Position numbers and translations under genes: made by a program. From positions 1 to 33,834 of the forward strand of contig NZ_AXAS01000072.1 in the NCBI RefSeq assembly GCF_000472925.1: a stretch of 33,834 bases of DNA. The letters run 5' to 3'. Every line of letters starts with the position of its first letter. Position 1 is the first letter of the stretch. Under the pieces are notes generated by a model. It saw only the letters and a program-made list of their open reading frames with translations, had not been told where the DNA came from and searched no databases. The stretch is from Bradyrhizobium sp. Ec3.3. Lineage in GTDB: Bacteria; Pseudomonadota; Alphaproteobacteria; Rhizobiales; Xanthobacteraceae. Below are positions 7,466 to 17,020 of this stretch, piece after piece.

Positions 7466-9127
7466 CTACGCTTTTCCGGCCCCTTGAAGGAACAACTGAC
7501 CCATCGCGTTTGGCTTCACGCCAACAACGCCCTTCTTGACTGGACTGAGATAGCTCCAGAAGTAAGCATAAACTCCCGGCGTCTCTTCGAGCATGAGCCG
7601 CTGAATTTTGCCCGCAGTCGCGCGCTGCGCCTCAAGATCAAGCGCGGCAATATAGCCTTTGGTCAGCGTGTCGAATTGCTCGTTCTTGAAATGCGCTGAG
7701 TTCCAGGTGCCGGTACTCATGAGTGAACTGGCGAGATAGACGTTTGGCACCCCGCGGTTACCCCACGTCATCATACCCATTGGGACATCGAGCCAGGGCG
7801 ATGAACCGTACTTTGCGTCGCCAGCGTAGGATTTCCAATCCAACACTTGCAGTTGCAAGTCAATGCCGATCTCCTTTACCCAGGCCTGGACCAACTGCGC
7901 GTAAGCCGGAAGCTCACTCTGTTTGGGAAGGGTAATTTTAGCTTGGAATCCCTTTTCCATCCCTGCAGCCTTCATCAGTTCCTTAGCCTGCGCGACGTCC
8001 CGCATGCGCTGTGGCACCGTCGGGTCGGTCGATGGATAGATTGGGGCGAAGGGGCTGTCATTGCCGATAATCGCCTGCCCCTTCATCAACCCTTTCACGA
8101 GCTTTTCTCGGTCGATACAAAGCGCCACCGCTCGTCGAATCCGCGGATCATTAAACGGCTCAATATCGCAGCGCATGTGGATGCTCATGTGCCCCGAGGA
8201 CTTGATCGCGAGGATGTCGATCGCTGGATCGTTCATCAGCGCTACGCTATCCAACGCAGAAGCCGTATTTATAACGTCAATCTGTCCGCCCTGCAGCGCA
8301 AGGATCTGCGGCTGAATATCGTCGTAAAAGACGAACTCCGTTCGGGCCGGCAGAGTTTTCGGTCCCCAATAGTCTTCAAAGGGAACGAAGCTCGCGCCCC
8401 GCCTTCTGTCAAACTTTTCGATCTTGAAGGGTCCCGTTCCGTCCCACGTGGTCTCGAAATCGCCAGCATAGGACGCCGGCAAGATGACCGTGTTGTAGTT
8501 GTCACTTGATACCAAGTAGGGGAAGTTTCCGATCGGACTATCGAGATGAAATTCGATGGTGTAGTCGTCCAGTTTACGCGTTGCTCCTTTCTGCAGGATG
8601 CCCCTGAACGCCGATAGCGCGGGTGAGGCTGAGTTCGGGTCGGCGAGACGATCGAACGTGGCAACTACGTCATCGGCCTTCATCTCTCCGCCAGAATGGA
8701 ATTTGACTCCCTTGCGTAGCACGAAGGTCCACACCGTGCCGTCTTGGTTTGGTTTCCAGCTTGTCGCGAGACACGGCGACAGGACCCGATCCGGCTCGTT
8801 GATGCACAGAAACTCGCCAACCTGCATCACCAGGAGTACCCCGCCCGGGCTGCCCAGGCGGACCGGGTCCATCGAAACCGGAGTAGCGCAGCCGACCCGA
8901 ATGGTGGCGCCGGGCTGGACGCCCGCGCGAGCCATCGTCGGCACAGCACCGAGGCCGGCCGCCAGCGAAAGACGCCCAAGCAACGGCAAGGAGAGGCCTA
9001 GTACGCTGCCGTGCCGCAAGAACTCTCGACGATTCACCCTGCCATCGACGTAGCCGTCGATCAGATGATTCTCAAGAGGCGTAAGGCGGGAGCGAAGGCT
9101 ACTTAGAAGATCAGAATTTCTTGGCAT
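7466..9127 (-). CDS. Periplasmic peptide-binding protein of ABC transporter (DppA/OppA, SBP family 5)
   Basis: The 553-residue protein belongs to the family 5 solute-binding proteins. ATG 9127 follows GGGGGACACG, a clear ribosome site. A twin-arginine type signal is visible: VNRREFLRHGS (RR at residues 33-34), then a hydrophobic stretch LGLSLPLLGRLSLAAGLGA and an AxA-like site at MARAG, suggesting export in folded form by Tat. Family motifs follow: LATSWKPNQDGTVWTFVLRK, GVKFHSGGEMKADDVVATF, GTGPFKIEKFD, and RRAVALCIDREKLVKG. It captures the substrate in the periplasm for the permeases and fused ATPase downstream. The ligand cannot be fixed from sequence; peptides, amino-acid amides or compatible-solute derivatives are all possible. 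It is first in the operon, and the palindrome at 9510-9537 is its likely control region. Confidence 0.92.
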   Translation of the reverse strand: MPRNSDLLSSLRSRLTPLENHLIDGYVDGRVNRREFLRHGSVLGLSLPLLGRLSLAAGLGAVPTMARAGVQPGATIRVGCATPVSMDPVRLGSPGGVLLVMQVGEFLCINEPDRVLSPCLATSWKPNQDGTVWTFVLRKGVKFHSGGEMKADDVVATFDRLADPNSASPALSAFRGILQKGATRKLDDYTIEFHLDSPIGNFPYLVSSDNYNTVILPASYAGDFETTWDGTGPFKIEKFDRRRGASFVPFEDYWGPKTLPARTEFVFYDDIQPQILALQGGQIDVINTASALDSVALMNDPAIDILAIKSSGHMSIHMRCDIEPFNDPRIRRAVALCIDREKLVKGLMKGQAIIGNDSPFAPIYPSTDPTVPQRMRDVAQAKELMKAAGMEKGFQAKITLPKQSELPAYAQLVQAWVKEIGIDLQLQVLDWKSYAGDAKYGSSPWLDVPMGMMTWGNRGVPNVYLASSLMSTGTWNSAHFKNEQFDTLTKGYIAALDLEAQRATAGKIQRLMLEETPGVYAYFWSYLSPVKKGVVGVKPNAMGQLFLQGAGKA

Positions 9128-9955
9128 CGTGTCCCCCTTCGTGTTTTTAATACAGCAACTCTCAAGCCCTCCCCTACAAATAAGGGACGGCATTCCTCAA
9201 CCACTTTCGAGTCGACGTTCAGCTCAGCGCAGATCTCTGGTTGCCGGAGCTATTGTTAGCCAGCAGGATCCCTGCGCATCCACCGAAGTCTTGCACAGCC
9301 GTCAATGGCTAGCCGAACCTCGTGGACTCCGCGCGCTCCTCATTGATGAGATCGCAACCTCGCGATTGGTCGTAGAGCACACTTTCGCCGCGAGCATCCA
9401 TGTTCCAATCTGCTTCACCGAGTATGGCGCTAGCTCCTTCTCCGGAAGCCTTAATGGACGAAAACATAACTGAAACGTGACGCTCAATAGCGGCGAAAAT
9501 TCCAGCGACCGCGCATAATTTCTGCGGGTTATGCGCGTTTTGCGTCTCAACCGAGCAATATCCATCTGGCGCTATTCGGGCAACTTTCCAGCACCTGCGG
9601 AGTGCGAAACCAAGTTGGAGCGAAGCGAGGAGCGTGGTCGCAAGGTGCACACAAGCATTCACATGAGCCACGTTATCATGCTTGTTCGACGAACAATTCG
9701 ACCGCAAGGATTCAGCGGCCAGCTCGCTCGCTTGTGGCACCGCGCAGATGGACCTAAGCAGCCCACCCGCAACTCGATTTGAGTATTCGTTCGAGCAGAA
9801 ATCGGGAATGATATTGTCCGTCCATAACCGGATTTGTCAGCTGTCCTTATTCAGAACAAACTAGACGCTCATGTCAGAAATTCAGTCTGAAGCGGAAACG
9901 GTCGAGTGGCCAGTTCGCAAACGAGCATCGATCATCAGATTCGCAAAAATTCGAT
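9128..9955. other. Long non-coding leader upstream of the transporter operon
   Basis: About 830 bp separate the transporter operon from the purU stop; both are on the minus strand. Short open frames here (for example 9309-9740 on the minus strand) match no family I know and span the palindrome at 9510-9537, so I treat them as chance. Apart from that palindrome and the adjacent TTTGCGTC (9539-9546) I see no RNA gene, repeat or recognisable promoter. Confidence 0.5.
9510..9546 (-). promoter_or_regulatory. Candidate operator: 9-bp inverted repeat plus GACGCAAA word upstream of transporter operon
   Basis: CGCGCATAA (9510-9518) and TTATGCGCG (9529-9537) form perfect arms around a 10-base spacer that contains TTTCTGCG. 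Directly beside it is TTTGCGTC (9539-9546), i.e. GACGCAAA on the transcribed strand. Both words recur in other promoter regions of this window. The site lies about 380 bp before the dppA-like start, so either the leader is long or the promoter lies between. Confidence 0.45.
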
Positions 9956-10819
9956 TCAGCCTGTGAAGACAACAGTTCTCCTGCCATTCAACATCACGCG
10001 ATCCTCGAGGTGATGGCGCACTGCCCGGGCGAGTACGCGCCTTTCAATGTCGCGGCCTTTGCGGACGAGATCCTCTGGCGTGTCGTTATGAGTAATCCGC
10101 TCGACATCCTGTTCAATGATCGGACCCTCATCGAGATCGGAGGTGACATAATGCGCTGTCGCACCGATCAACTTGACACCTCGTTCATGGGCCTGGTGAT
10201 AGGGCTTTGCTCCCTTGAAGCCTGGTAGAAATGAGTGGTGAATGTTGATGCAGCGGCCCGACAACTTGGCTGAAAGCCCATCCGACAGAATCTGCATGTA
10301 ACGCGCGAGGATGACGAGATCCGTTTCGGTCTCTTGCACCAGCTCCCAAATACGCGCTTCTTGTTCCATCTTATTCTGCTTCGTCACAGGTAAATGGAAA
10401 AATGGGATCTCCCCAAGGTCGGTAGAGGCCAGATGCTCGCGCCCGTGATTGGAAACGATCGCGGTCACCTCCATCGGAAGCTCGCCGATTCGCCAGCGAT
10501 AGAGCAGATCGGCCAGGCAATGGTCGAACTTCGAGACGAGCAGCATCACACGCTTTTTTGCGGAGCTGTAGCTCAATGTGAAAGTCATGCTGAAGCGTTT
10601 GGCCAGATCCGCAATTGACGCACCAATGTCGGCCTGCGATCTCGCTTCTTGCAGCCGTTCAAAGACCACGCGCATGAAGAAGCGACTTGTTTCCGTGTCG
10701 TCGAATTGCTGAGCGTCGATGATGTTGCACCCGGCTTCGAACAGAGCGGTCGAGATGGCCGAGACGATTCCGGCACGATCAGGACAGGACAAAGCGAGCA
10801 TCATGAAGCGGTCAGACAT
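9956..10819 (-). CDS. purU: Formyltetrahydrofolate deformylase
   Basis: The 287-residue enzyme hydrolyses 10-formyl-THF to formate and THF. It starts MSDRFMMLALSCPDRAGIVS, the N-terminal ACT-type regulatory domain (about residues 1-85), followed by a formyltransferase-fold catalytic domain. Key motifs are INIHHSFLPGFKGAKPYHQA, carrying the catalytic Asn-His pair, and HYVTSDLDEGPIIEQD with the catalytic Asp. Length is normal for PurU. The start at ATG 10819 is chosen by family alignment; an open frame runs further upstream but has no family similarity. It is the last gene of the sox operon, 71 bp after soxG, a common arrangement. There it recovers THF and removes the formyl groups derived from the one-carbon unit of sarcosine. 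Confidence 0.95.
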   Translation of the reverse strand: MSDRFMMLALSCPDRAGIVSAISTALFEAGCNIIDAQQFDDTETSRFFMRVVFERLQEARSQADIGASIADLAKRFSMTFTLSYSSAKKRVMLLVSKFDHCLADLLYRWRIGELPMEVTAIVSNHGREHLASTDLGEIPFFHLPVTKQNKMEQEARIWELVQETETDLVILARYMQILSDGLSAKLSGRCINIHHSFLPGFKGAKPYHQAHERGVKLIGATAHYVTSDLDEGPIIEQDVERITHNDTPEDLVRKGRDIERRVLARAVRHHLEDRVMLNGRRTVVFTG

Positions 10820-10890
10820 ACCTGTATCCCAAGGAGACTTTCCTCCAGCGATAAGCAAGTGAGGCAAAAGGAACGAAGCACCTTGCCCTG

Positions 10891-11511
10891 CTAAGCTTGG
10901 TCGATTGTCACGCAAAAACCGAATTCTGCGGCTGAGGCGGCGAGCCACGACCAAAAGCTGCCGGCCATGCTGCGCGCGATGAGGATTTCGAACGCGGCCC
11001 CATCGGGGCCATCCTGCGTTCGCCAGAACTGTACGCCAATATGAGCAAAGCTAGTCAACGCGGCTGTCCCAACGGGAAATGCAGCTTGATGGACATCGAC
11101 CATAGAGCCCTTCGCGAGGACGTCGCGCACGCGCTTTCCTGACAAACGAAGAGCTGAACGACCGTGGCTCTGTTCGCTGACGGCGGCATCAACCGAGAGC
11201 GACACGAGCAGGTCAGAGAAGCCCGTTCGCTTTCGCGCAAGCAGCAACCACTGATCTGGACCAGACCAGACCAGCCCGTGAGTGTCCGACAGAGCAGCGC
11301 AGGGCTCGCGCGGCAGATCGAGACCCAAAAGCCGTTTGGTGGCACGTTCCAGTTTTTCCGAGCTGGTGCCCGCGATCAAGGTCGCGAAACCCAATCCCTC
11401 TAATGTCACTGCAGTGATACCAGGCTCGCGGCTTTCTCCGATCTGCCCCGCCTCGGCGAAGCCAGCCCAAGGACGGCGGGGGCGCCAAATGGAAGTTTCT
11501 TGCTTATCCAT
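10891..11511 (-). CDS. soxG: Sarcosine oxidase gamma subunit
   Basis: This is the 206-residue small subunit of heterotetrameric sarcosine oxidase. It starts MDKQETSIWRPRRPWAGFAE at ATG 11511 and overlaps the soxA stop by 8 bases. Typical gamma-subunit phrases are LSDTHGLVWSGPDQWLLLAR, SVDAAVSEQSHGRSALRLSG and DVHQAAFPVGTAALTSFAHI. The fold resembles part of the GcvT/YgfZ family and supports the folate-binding part of the alpha subunit; it has no catalytic residues of its own. Its place directly after soxA in the order B-D-A-G is the standard one. Confidence 0.93.
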   Translation of the reverse strand: MDKQETSIWRPRRPWAGFAEAGQIGESREPGITAVTLEGLGFATLIAGTSSEKLERATKRLLGLDLPREPCAALSDTHGLVWSGPDQWLLLARKRTGFSDLLVSLSVDAAVSEQSHGRSALRLSGKRVRDVLAKGSMVDVHQAAFPVGTAALTSFAHIGVQFWRTQDGPDGAAFEILIARSMAGSFWSWLAASAAEFGFCVTIDQA

Positions 11512-14488
11512 GGAGTCGGGTACCTTCGTGGTCAAAGAAGACGGGCGAGCAAATCTCGACCTCCACCTCACTATTACGGACGAGGTCGACGGCTCGAATA
11601 CGCTCGCCGATGCGGGCAGGCCCGTTCTTCAGGAAGCCAAGACCGATCCAGTGCTGCAGGTTGGGCGAGTAGGCAACGGAGGTCACATAGCCCTCGTCGT
11701 TCTCCAATTTGTTTGCGCGACGAATGCCGACGAAGTGCGCGCCGCCAGACAGGCTCTTTCCTTTATCGATCGGCTTGAAGCCGACGAGCGTTGGCCGATC
11801 GGATTGTACGAGCGCTTCGCGTTTCGCCATCAGGCGTCCGATGAAATCCTTTTTGGAGGACATCATCTTCGCAAGGCCAAGATCACGAACGGTGGTTTGA
11901 CCATTGAGTTCGCTGCCGATCACGTGCCCTTTCTCGATGCGCATGACGCTCATCGCATCCAACCCGTAGGGCGTGATACCAAACGCCTGGCCGGCCGCCA
12001 TCAGCGCACGCATCATTGCCTGGCCATAGTCTGCCGGGACCGCGAGCTCATAGGCCAACTCGCCCGAAAAGGAAATCCGGAACAAGCGGGCTGGAATGCC
12101 TCCTCCAACGGAGATTTCGCGCGCCGCCAAATAGGGGAAGGCCTCATTGGAAATGTCGTGCTTGGCGTCGACTATACCTCGCAGCACCTCGCGCGATCTC
12201 GGACCGGCGACCGCGACCTGAGCCCATTGCTCAGACACCGAGACCATCCGCACGTCGAGATGCGGCCAAAGCACCTGATGGCAGAATTCCAGATGCTGCA
12301 TCACCTTGGTCGCATTGATCGTCGTTGTGGTCATCAGGAAGTGATTTTCGCCGAGGCGTGAGGTGGTACCATCGTCCATGACGAAGCCATCCTCGCGCAG
12401 CATCAGTCCGTACCGGGCCTTACCGATCGGCAGCGTCTTCCAAGCATTGATGTACACGCGCTCCAAGAACTCGGCTGCATCAGTTCCCTGGAGGTCGATC
12501 TTACCGAGCGTCGAGACATCGCAGATGCCGACGCCGCCACGCGTGGCAAGCACCTCGCGGTTGACCGTGGACAGCCAGTCCTTGTCGGTGAATTTCGGAT
12601 AGTATTGTGCACGCAGCCATTGGCCGGTTTCCAAAAAGACGGCTCCCTGCTCGCGCGACCAATCATGCGTCGGCGTCAGGCGTACCGGCCGGAAATCCTT
12701 GCCACGGTGATGCCCGGCGAGCGCGCCGATTGCCACCGGCGTGTAAGGCGGGCGGAAGGTCGTCGTGCCCGTGTCGCAAATCGCCTTCCCCGTCTGCTCG
12801 GCCATGAGCGCAAGACCAGAGAGGTTGGAGGTTTTACCTTGATCGGTCGCCATACCGAGGGTCGTGTAGCGCTTGAGGTGTTCAACCGAGCGAAAGCCTT
12901 CCCGCGCCGCGAGCTCTACGTCTTTATCGGTAACGTCGTTCTGCAAATCTACGAAGGCTTTGCCTTTTCGGCCCTTCACGCGCCAGATCGGCTTCAACTC
13001 GCTCGCCTCCGCATCCGTCGTGGGAGCGGGCTGAGCCGCTGCCATGGCGAAACCGGCCTCGGACGCGGCCTCACGGCCGAGCCGCGCGCCGTCTTGCAGC
13101 GCCTCGGCAAGTGTGAAGCGACCGGCGGCGCTGCCGGCGACCGAGAGCCCGGGCGGCAGTACGCCTGGCACGAAGGCTTGGATTTCCTCATCCCAAACGG
13201 GCTTGCCGTTCTGGTGTGAGGTAAGATGGAGCGTTGGGTTCCAGCCGTTTGAGACTGCAAGTATATCGCAAGCCAACGCAGTGCGCTTGCCCGAAGCGTC
13301 GCGAACGGTGATGCCACGCAAGGCGCGCCCTCCCCGGGTCGCTTCGACGACACTGCCTGCGAACACGCGTGCACCGACGCGCGAGGCGAGCGATTTGAAT
13401 TCTGGTTTGATCTCGCTGCGCGAATCAACAACCGCCGCCACATGGGCCCCGACTTCGGCGAGATCGCGTACAGTTGCCCAGCCACTGTCTCCTGAGGTGA
13501 AAATAACCGCCTTTCGGCCAGGCAACACTGCGAAGCGGTTGACATATGCGCGCACGGCGCCGGCCAGCATAACACCCGGGAGGTCATTTCCCGCGAAGAC
13601 GATCGGGCGTTCGAGCGCCCCGGCGGCAAGGACTGCACGTTTCGCGTAAATTCGCCAACCACGCTGGCGCGGCTGATGCGGCGGCGGCACCGCGACGTGG
13701 TCGCTCACGCGTTCGACGGCGCCATAGATACCATGATCATAGAGTCCGTACACGCTAGTGCGCGGCATGATGCGCACTTCAGAAAGGCTGGCGAGTTCGG
13801 CCAGCGTAGTCGCAAGCCAATCAGCGGCTGCACGCCCATCGATCTCACGCCTTTCGGCCAGAAGACGCCCGCCGAGCTGAAAATCCTCATCACAGATAAT
13901 AACACGGGCGCCACTGCGGCCCGCTGTGAGAGCCGCCGACAGTCCCGCGGGGCCGGCCCCAATCACCAGAACGTCGCAAAACGCAAATGCCTTCTCGTAG
14001 TGGTCGGGATCCTCGAATTCAGCGGCGCGTCCTAGTCCGGCGGCGCGGCGGATAAGCGGCTCGTAGAGTTTCTCCCAGAAAGCGGCAGGCCACATGAAGG
14101 TCTTGTAGTAGAACCCGGCAACCAAGGCAGGCCCGGCGAGGCCATTTACTGACAGGACATCGAACCGCAGCGATGGCCAACGGTTCTGACTGGTCGCCTC
14201 CAGATTCTGGAACAGTTCGACCATGGTTGCTCGTGTGTTCGGCTCACGGCGTGCCCCGGCGCGCAATTCGACAAGGGCGTTCGGCTCCTCAGGGCCAGCC
14301 GACAAGAGACCTCGCGGACGGTGGTACTTGAAAGAGCGGCCCATGAGACCCACGCCGTTGGCGAGCAGAGCCGATGCGAGCGTGTCGCCCGCGTGCCCAT
14401 CATAGCTCTTGCCGTCGAAACGGAAGGACAGTGTCCTGGCACGGTCGACGAGCCCACCATTGGGAAGACGGAGTGGCTGCTTGCTCAT
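11504..14488 (-). CDS. soxA: Sarcosine oxidase alpha subunit
   Basis: The 994-residue alpha subunit starts MSKQPLRLPNGGLVDRARTL at ATG 14488, overlapping the soxD stop (ATGA). The N-terminal region is ferredoxin-like (GKSYDGHAGDTLASALLANG). A Rossmann motif VLVIGAGPAGLSAALTAGRS at about residue 170 binds NAD. A second nucleotide-binding stretch (GRKAVIFTSGDSGW) and a C-terminal aminomethyltransferase (GcvT-like) domain follow from about residue 610, with GGVGICDVSTLGKIDLQG and SFSGELAYELAVPADYG. The complex oxidatively demethylates sarcosine to glycine, with THF accepting the carbon as 5,10-methylene-THF and hydrogen peroxide formed. Length and domain order are normal and the reading frame is intact. 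Confidence 0.96.
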   Translation of the reverse strand: MSKQPLRLPNGGLVDRARTLSFRFDGKSYDGHAGDTLASALLANGVGLMGRSFKYHRPRGLLSAGPEEPNALVELRAGARREPNTRATMVELFQNLEATSQNRWPSLRFDVLSVNGLAGPALVAGFYYKTFMWPAAFWEKLYEPLIRRAAGLGRAAEFEDPDHYEKAFAFCDVLVIGAGPAGLSAALTAGRSGARVIICDEDFQLGGRLLAERREIDGRAAADWLATTLAELASLSEVRIMPRTSVYGLYDHGIYGAVERVSDHVAVPPPHQPRQRGWRIYAKRAVLAAGALERPIVFAGNDLPGVMLAGAVRAYVNRFAVLPGRKAVIFTSGDSGWATVRDLAEVGAHVAAVVDSRSEIKPEFKSLASRVGARVFAGSVVEATRGGRALRGITVRDASGKRTALACDILAVSNGWNPTLHLTSHQNGKPVWDEEIQAFVPGVLPPGLSVAGSAAGRFTLAEALQDGARLGREAASEAGFAMAAAQPAPTTDAEASELKPIWRVKGRKGKAFVDLQNDVTDKDVELAAREGFRSVEHLKRYTTLGMATDQGKTSNLSGLALMAEQTGKAICDTGTTTFRPPYTPVAIGALAGHHRGKDFRPVRLTPTHDWSREQGAVFLETGQWLRAQYYPKFTDKDWLSTVNREVLATRGGVGICDVSTLGKIDLQGTDAAEFLERVYINAWKTLPIGKARYGLMLREDGFVMDDGTTSRLGENHFLMTTTTINATKVMQHLEFCHQVLWPHLDVRMVSVSEQWAQVAVAGPRSREVLRGIVDAKHDISNEAFPYLAAREISVGGGIPARLFRISFSGELAYELAVPADYGQAMMRALMAAGQAFGITPYGLDAMSVMRIEKGHVIGSELNGQTTVRDLGLAKMMSSKKDFIGRLMAKREALVQSDRPTLVGFKPIDKGKSLSGGAHFVGIRRANKLENDEGYVTSVAYSPNLQHWIGLGFLKNGPARIGERIRAVDLVRNSEVEVEICSPVFFDHEGTRLHG

Positions 14489-14760
14489 GCTGCAGCTCCT
14501 TTCTTCCGCTTGTTGGCGGGCACCACAGACTGGATCGTGTGGGTCAAAGTATCGCGGCACACGGCAAGCCATGCGCGGCAACCGGCGTTGTGGAACCACA
14601 ATTCTTCGAGAAGACCGCGAGGATTCTCGCGCAAATAAACGTAATCGAACATCGCGCTTTCAGTCGCGGCGAGGCCATCGGGGCGTGACGGACTCGCATC
14701 GCCCAGGTAGGTAAACTCCTGGAGGTCACGCAGTCCACAGTGGGGGCATGCAATGCGCAT
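14485..14760 (-). CDS. soxD: Sarcosine oxidase delta subunit
   Basis: The 91-residue delta subunit starts MRIACPHCGLRDLQEFTYLG and has CPHCG near the N-terminus and ELWFHNAGCRAWLAVCRDT in the middle. These supply the Cys/Cys/His/Cys zinc-binding set of this family. It is a structural subunit of the heterotetramer. ATG 14760 is 15 bp after the soxB stop, and its own stop overlaps the soxA start, so the four subunits are translationally linked. The size matches known delta subunits of about 90-100 residues. Confidence 0.95.
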   Translation of the reverse strand: MRIACPHCGLRDLQEFTYLGDASPSRPDGLAATESAMFDYVYLRENPRGLLEELWFHNAGCRAWLAVCRDTLTHTIQSVVPANKRKKGAAA

Positions 14761-14775
14761 TGGATCAAAATTCCA

Positions 14776-16026
14776 TCAGTGCAGATTCGGTTGGGCGCCC
14801 ATGCCTCTTTCATCGATCAGACGACCTGTGGCGAAGCGGTCGAGCCGATACGCGGCTGCGACGGGGTGCGGCTCGTCCTTGGCCACCAGATGAGCCAAGC
14901 ACATCCCGGAGGCCGGCGTTGCCTTGAAGCCGCCGTAGCACCAGCCCGCATTGATGTAGAGCCCTTGGACCGACGTATGATCAATGATCGGCGAGCCGTC
15001 CATCGACATATCCATGATACCGCCCCAGTGACGCAGCACGCGCACTCGGCCCAAGGCGGGCCACAAGCCCATAGCCGCCTCCATTACATCTTCAATCGTC
15101 GGGAGGTTCCCGCGTTGGGCGTAAGAATTGTACCCGTCGATACCGCCGCCGAAGACGAGCCCACCTTTATCCGATTGACTGATGTAGAGATGGCCCGCTC
15201 CAAAGGTCAGCACGCAATTGAGCAAAGGCTTGAGCCCTTCCGAAACAAACGCCTGGAGCACATGACTCTCAATCGGCAGACGTAGCCCGGCCATAGCGGC
15301 AACGCGCGACGAATTACCCGCGACGGCCAACGCAACCTTTTTCGCCTTGATCTGCCCGCGCGTCGTATCAACGCCGACAACACGGCCATTCTCAACTGAG
15401 ATTCCGGTGACTTCACAATTCTGCACTATGTCGACACCGCGCGCGTCAGCCGCTCGCGCGTAACCCCAGACAACCGCGTCATGCCGGGCAGTGCCGGCGC
15501 GCCACTGCATCAACCCGCCGCGTATTGGAAAGCGAGCATTCTCATAGTCCAGGAAGGGCAGCATGGCCCGTATCTGCTCGACCTCCATGATCTCAGCATC
15601 TACACCGGCGAGGCGCATTGCGTTGCCGCGCCGTGCGAAGGCATCGCGCTGAGCGTCCGAATGACAGAGGAGCAATGCGCCACGCTGACTGACCATCGCA
15701 TTGTAGTTCAGCTCTTGCTCAAGCCCCTCCCAGAGCTTCATCGACGATTCGAAAAAGGGGATATTTTCGGACAGGAGATAGTTCGAACGAATGATGGTCG
15801 TGTTGCGACCGGCATTCCCAGAACCAATATAGCCCTTCTCGATCACCGCCACATTGCTGACACCGTAGCGACTAGCCAAATAGTAGGCTGTAGCAAGACC
15901 GTGGCCGCCGCCGCCAATGATCACAACGTCATAAGTTGATTTTGGTGAAGCGTCACGCCAAGCTGGCCCCCAGCCGGCATGCCCCTTTAAGGATTGAGCA
16001 ATTAGAGAGAAACCTGAATAGCGCAT
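14776..16026 (-). CDS. soxB: Sarcosine oxidase beta subunit
   Basis: The 416-residue beta subunit starts MRYSGFSLIAQSLKGHAGWG at ATG 16026. A dinucleotide-binding motif YDVVIIGGGGHGLATAYYLA (about residues 32-51) binds FAD. The histidine at residue 182 in GTARHDAVVWG is placed like the histidine that carries covalent FMN in characterised heterotetrameric enzymes. The DAO-type C-terminus has HWGGIMDMSMDGSPIIDHT. Sarcosine is oxidised at this subunit and the imine product passes to the alpha subunit. It is the first gene of soxB-D-A-G-purU. The upstream palindrome at 16410-16435 lies about 390 bp before the start. The frame extends a further 15 codons upstream to 16071, but those residues are not family-like. 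Confidence 0.96.
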   Translation of the reverse strand: MRYSGFSLIAQSLKGHAGWGPAWRDASPKSTYDVVIIGGGGHGLATAYYLASRYGVSNVAVIEKGYIGSGNAGRNTTIIRSNYLLSENIPFFESSMKLWEGLEQELNYNAMVSQRGALLLCHSDAQRDAFARRGNAMRLAGVDAEIMEVEQIRAMLPFLDYENARFPIRGGLMQWRAGTARHDAVVWGYARAADARGVDIVQNCEVTGISVENGRVVGVDTTRGQIKAKKVALAVAGNSSRVAAMAGLRLPIESHVLQAFVSEGLKPLLNCVLTFGAGHLYISQSDKGGLVFGGGIDGYNSYAQRGNLPTIEDVMEAAMGLWPALGRVRVLRHWGGIMDMSMDGSPIIDHTSVQGLYINAGWCYGGFKATPASGMCLAHLVAKDEPHPVAAAYRLDRFATGRLIDERGMGAQPNLH

Positions 16027-16768
16027 TTGACACTCTGGAATGTTGAACGGCCCCGCCGTAGCAACTTGCATTCAGCCCGCACACGGGAAAGAACGAGCCA
16101 CTGTGACGCTGTTGCTGTCATTGCCTCTTTCGAAGCCGGGCGGGTTCAGCCGACAGGCCAAAGACTCGCCCCTCTCGCCTCGGCATGCCCCGCTTCACAA
16201 ACACCTCACATAAGCATGCATTCTTCAGGCAACTCCAGACAATTACGCCCATCGGGCCGCACCGAACCCAGCTCCACGTCATTGCGCGCGGCTTCGCCCG
16301 GACGCCGTCCTGCCGTTGGTGAACGATTTCGCGCCTCCACTTGCTGGGCTCTCTAGGCTAACCTGAGCGCCCCTCATTTGTCCGGAATCGCTGGAACTAC
16401 CTGTCTATAGCGGGATTTCTGCGCATAATTCCCGCAATGGGAAGTAAAGAAGCGCTAAAATCCTGCGCCTATCATGGAAAACGGTATGAAAAGAGTACTA
16501 CTGATTGCCCGAAACGCATGGCGGAGCCGGGTCCGTAACTTTTAGGATTATTGCGCTTCTTCGATCGACACTCGAGTAACATATCATGACTGGAGTTGCA
16601 GCGTGCGCCCCGGGACTGCTTCCCTCGTGTTCCAAAACGCATCGCGAGCACTTCGATTTCCGAACTGCTACCGTCGTCTCCCAGTTCGCGTGGCCGCTGC
16701 GAACTTCGTATTTTTCGATCTCCGCTCATTTCCGTCGACGCCGAAGCTTGGCAGGAAACGGGACAGGG
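16027..16768. other. Leader region of the sox operon; otherwise no gene seen
   Basis: This stretch of about 740 bp lies between soxB and the cysE 3' fragment. It holds the candidate operator at 16410-16435. Short open frames (for example 16472-16729 minus and 16586-17020 plus) resemble nothing I know. I find no convincing RpoN -24/-12 or nod-box sequence. Confidence 0.45.
16410..16435 (-). promoter_or_regulatory. Candidate operator upstream of soxB
   Basis: GCGGGA (16410-16415) and TCCCGC (16430-16435) are inverted arms enclosing TTTCTGCGCATAAT. On the transcribed strand the centre reads AATTATGCGCAGAAAT (16430-16415), close to the palindrome TTCTGCGCAGAA. The same word occurs before ald, the second lrp/eutB pair and the M20 amidohydrolase gene, which suggests one shared regulator. 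Confidence 0.45.
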
Positions 16769-17020
16769 TCATTCGTTGTTGTTCAGCATCTGATTCATGG
16801 CTCGCGAGGTTTCGGCGCACCCAGCTGTACCGACCACGCTGGCGGGGACACCGGCGACTGTCACGTTTTCAGGAACCGGCTTCAAGACTACGGATCCAGC
16901 GGCAATTCGCGCGCAGTGACCGATCCTGATGTTGCCGAGGATTTTCGCGCCAGCACCGATCATGACCCCGCAGCCAATCTTCGGATGGCGATCCGCGTTT
17001 TCCTTGCCCGTGCCGCCTAG
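16769..17020 (-). pseudogene. cysE: Serine O-acetyltransferase, 3' half (separated from 5' half at 32974-33539)
   Basis: From the codon CTA at 17020-17018 the minus strand reads LGGTGKENADRHPKIGCGVM, then IGAGAKILGNIRIG and ARIAAGSVVLKPVPENVTVA, ending NQMLNNNE. This is the C-terminal third of CysE: the left-handed beta-helix hexapeptide repeats and the tail that meets cysteine synthase. The frame is clean. It begins exactly where the plus-strand 5' half near the right end of the window stops (HGVTL, CTA at 33537-33539). It has no start codon of its own and the serine-binding N-terminal domain is absent, so it cannot work alone. The break lies on a TA, the IS630 target. Confidence 0.85.

Noticed and set aside
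9128..9955. Minus-strand open frame of 143 codons (9309-9740) as a gene
   Set aside because: No family resemblance, no good ribosome site, and it spans the palindrome that looks like the transporter operator.
11282..14035. Plus-strand open frames opposite soxA and soxG
   Set aside because: Shadow frames with no family similarity; soxA and soxG on the other strand explain the region fully.
16027..16600. RpoN (-24/-12) promoter for the sox operon
   Set aside because: No TGGCAC-N5-TTGC match with correct spacing on the minus strand by eye.
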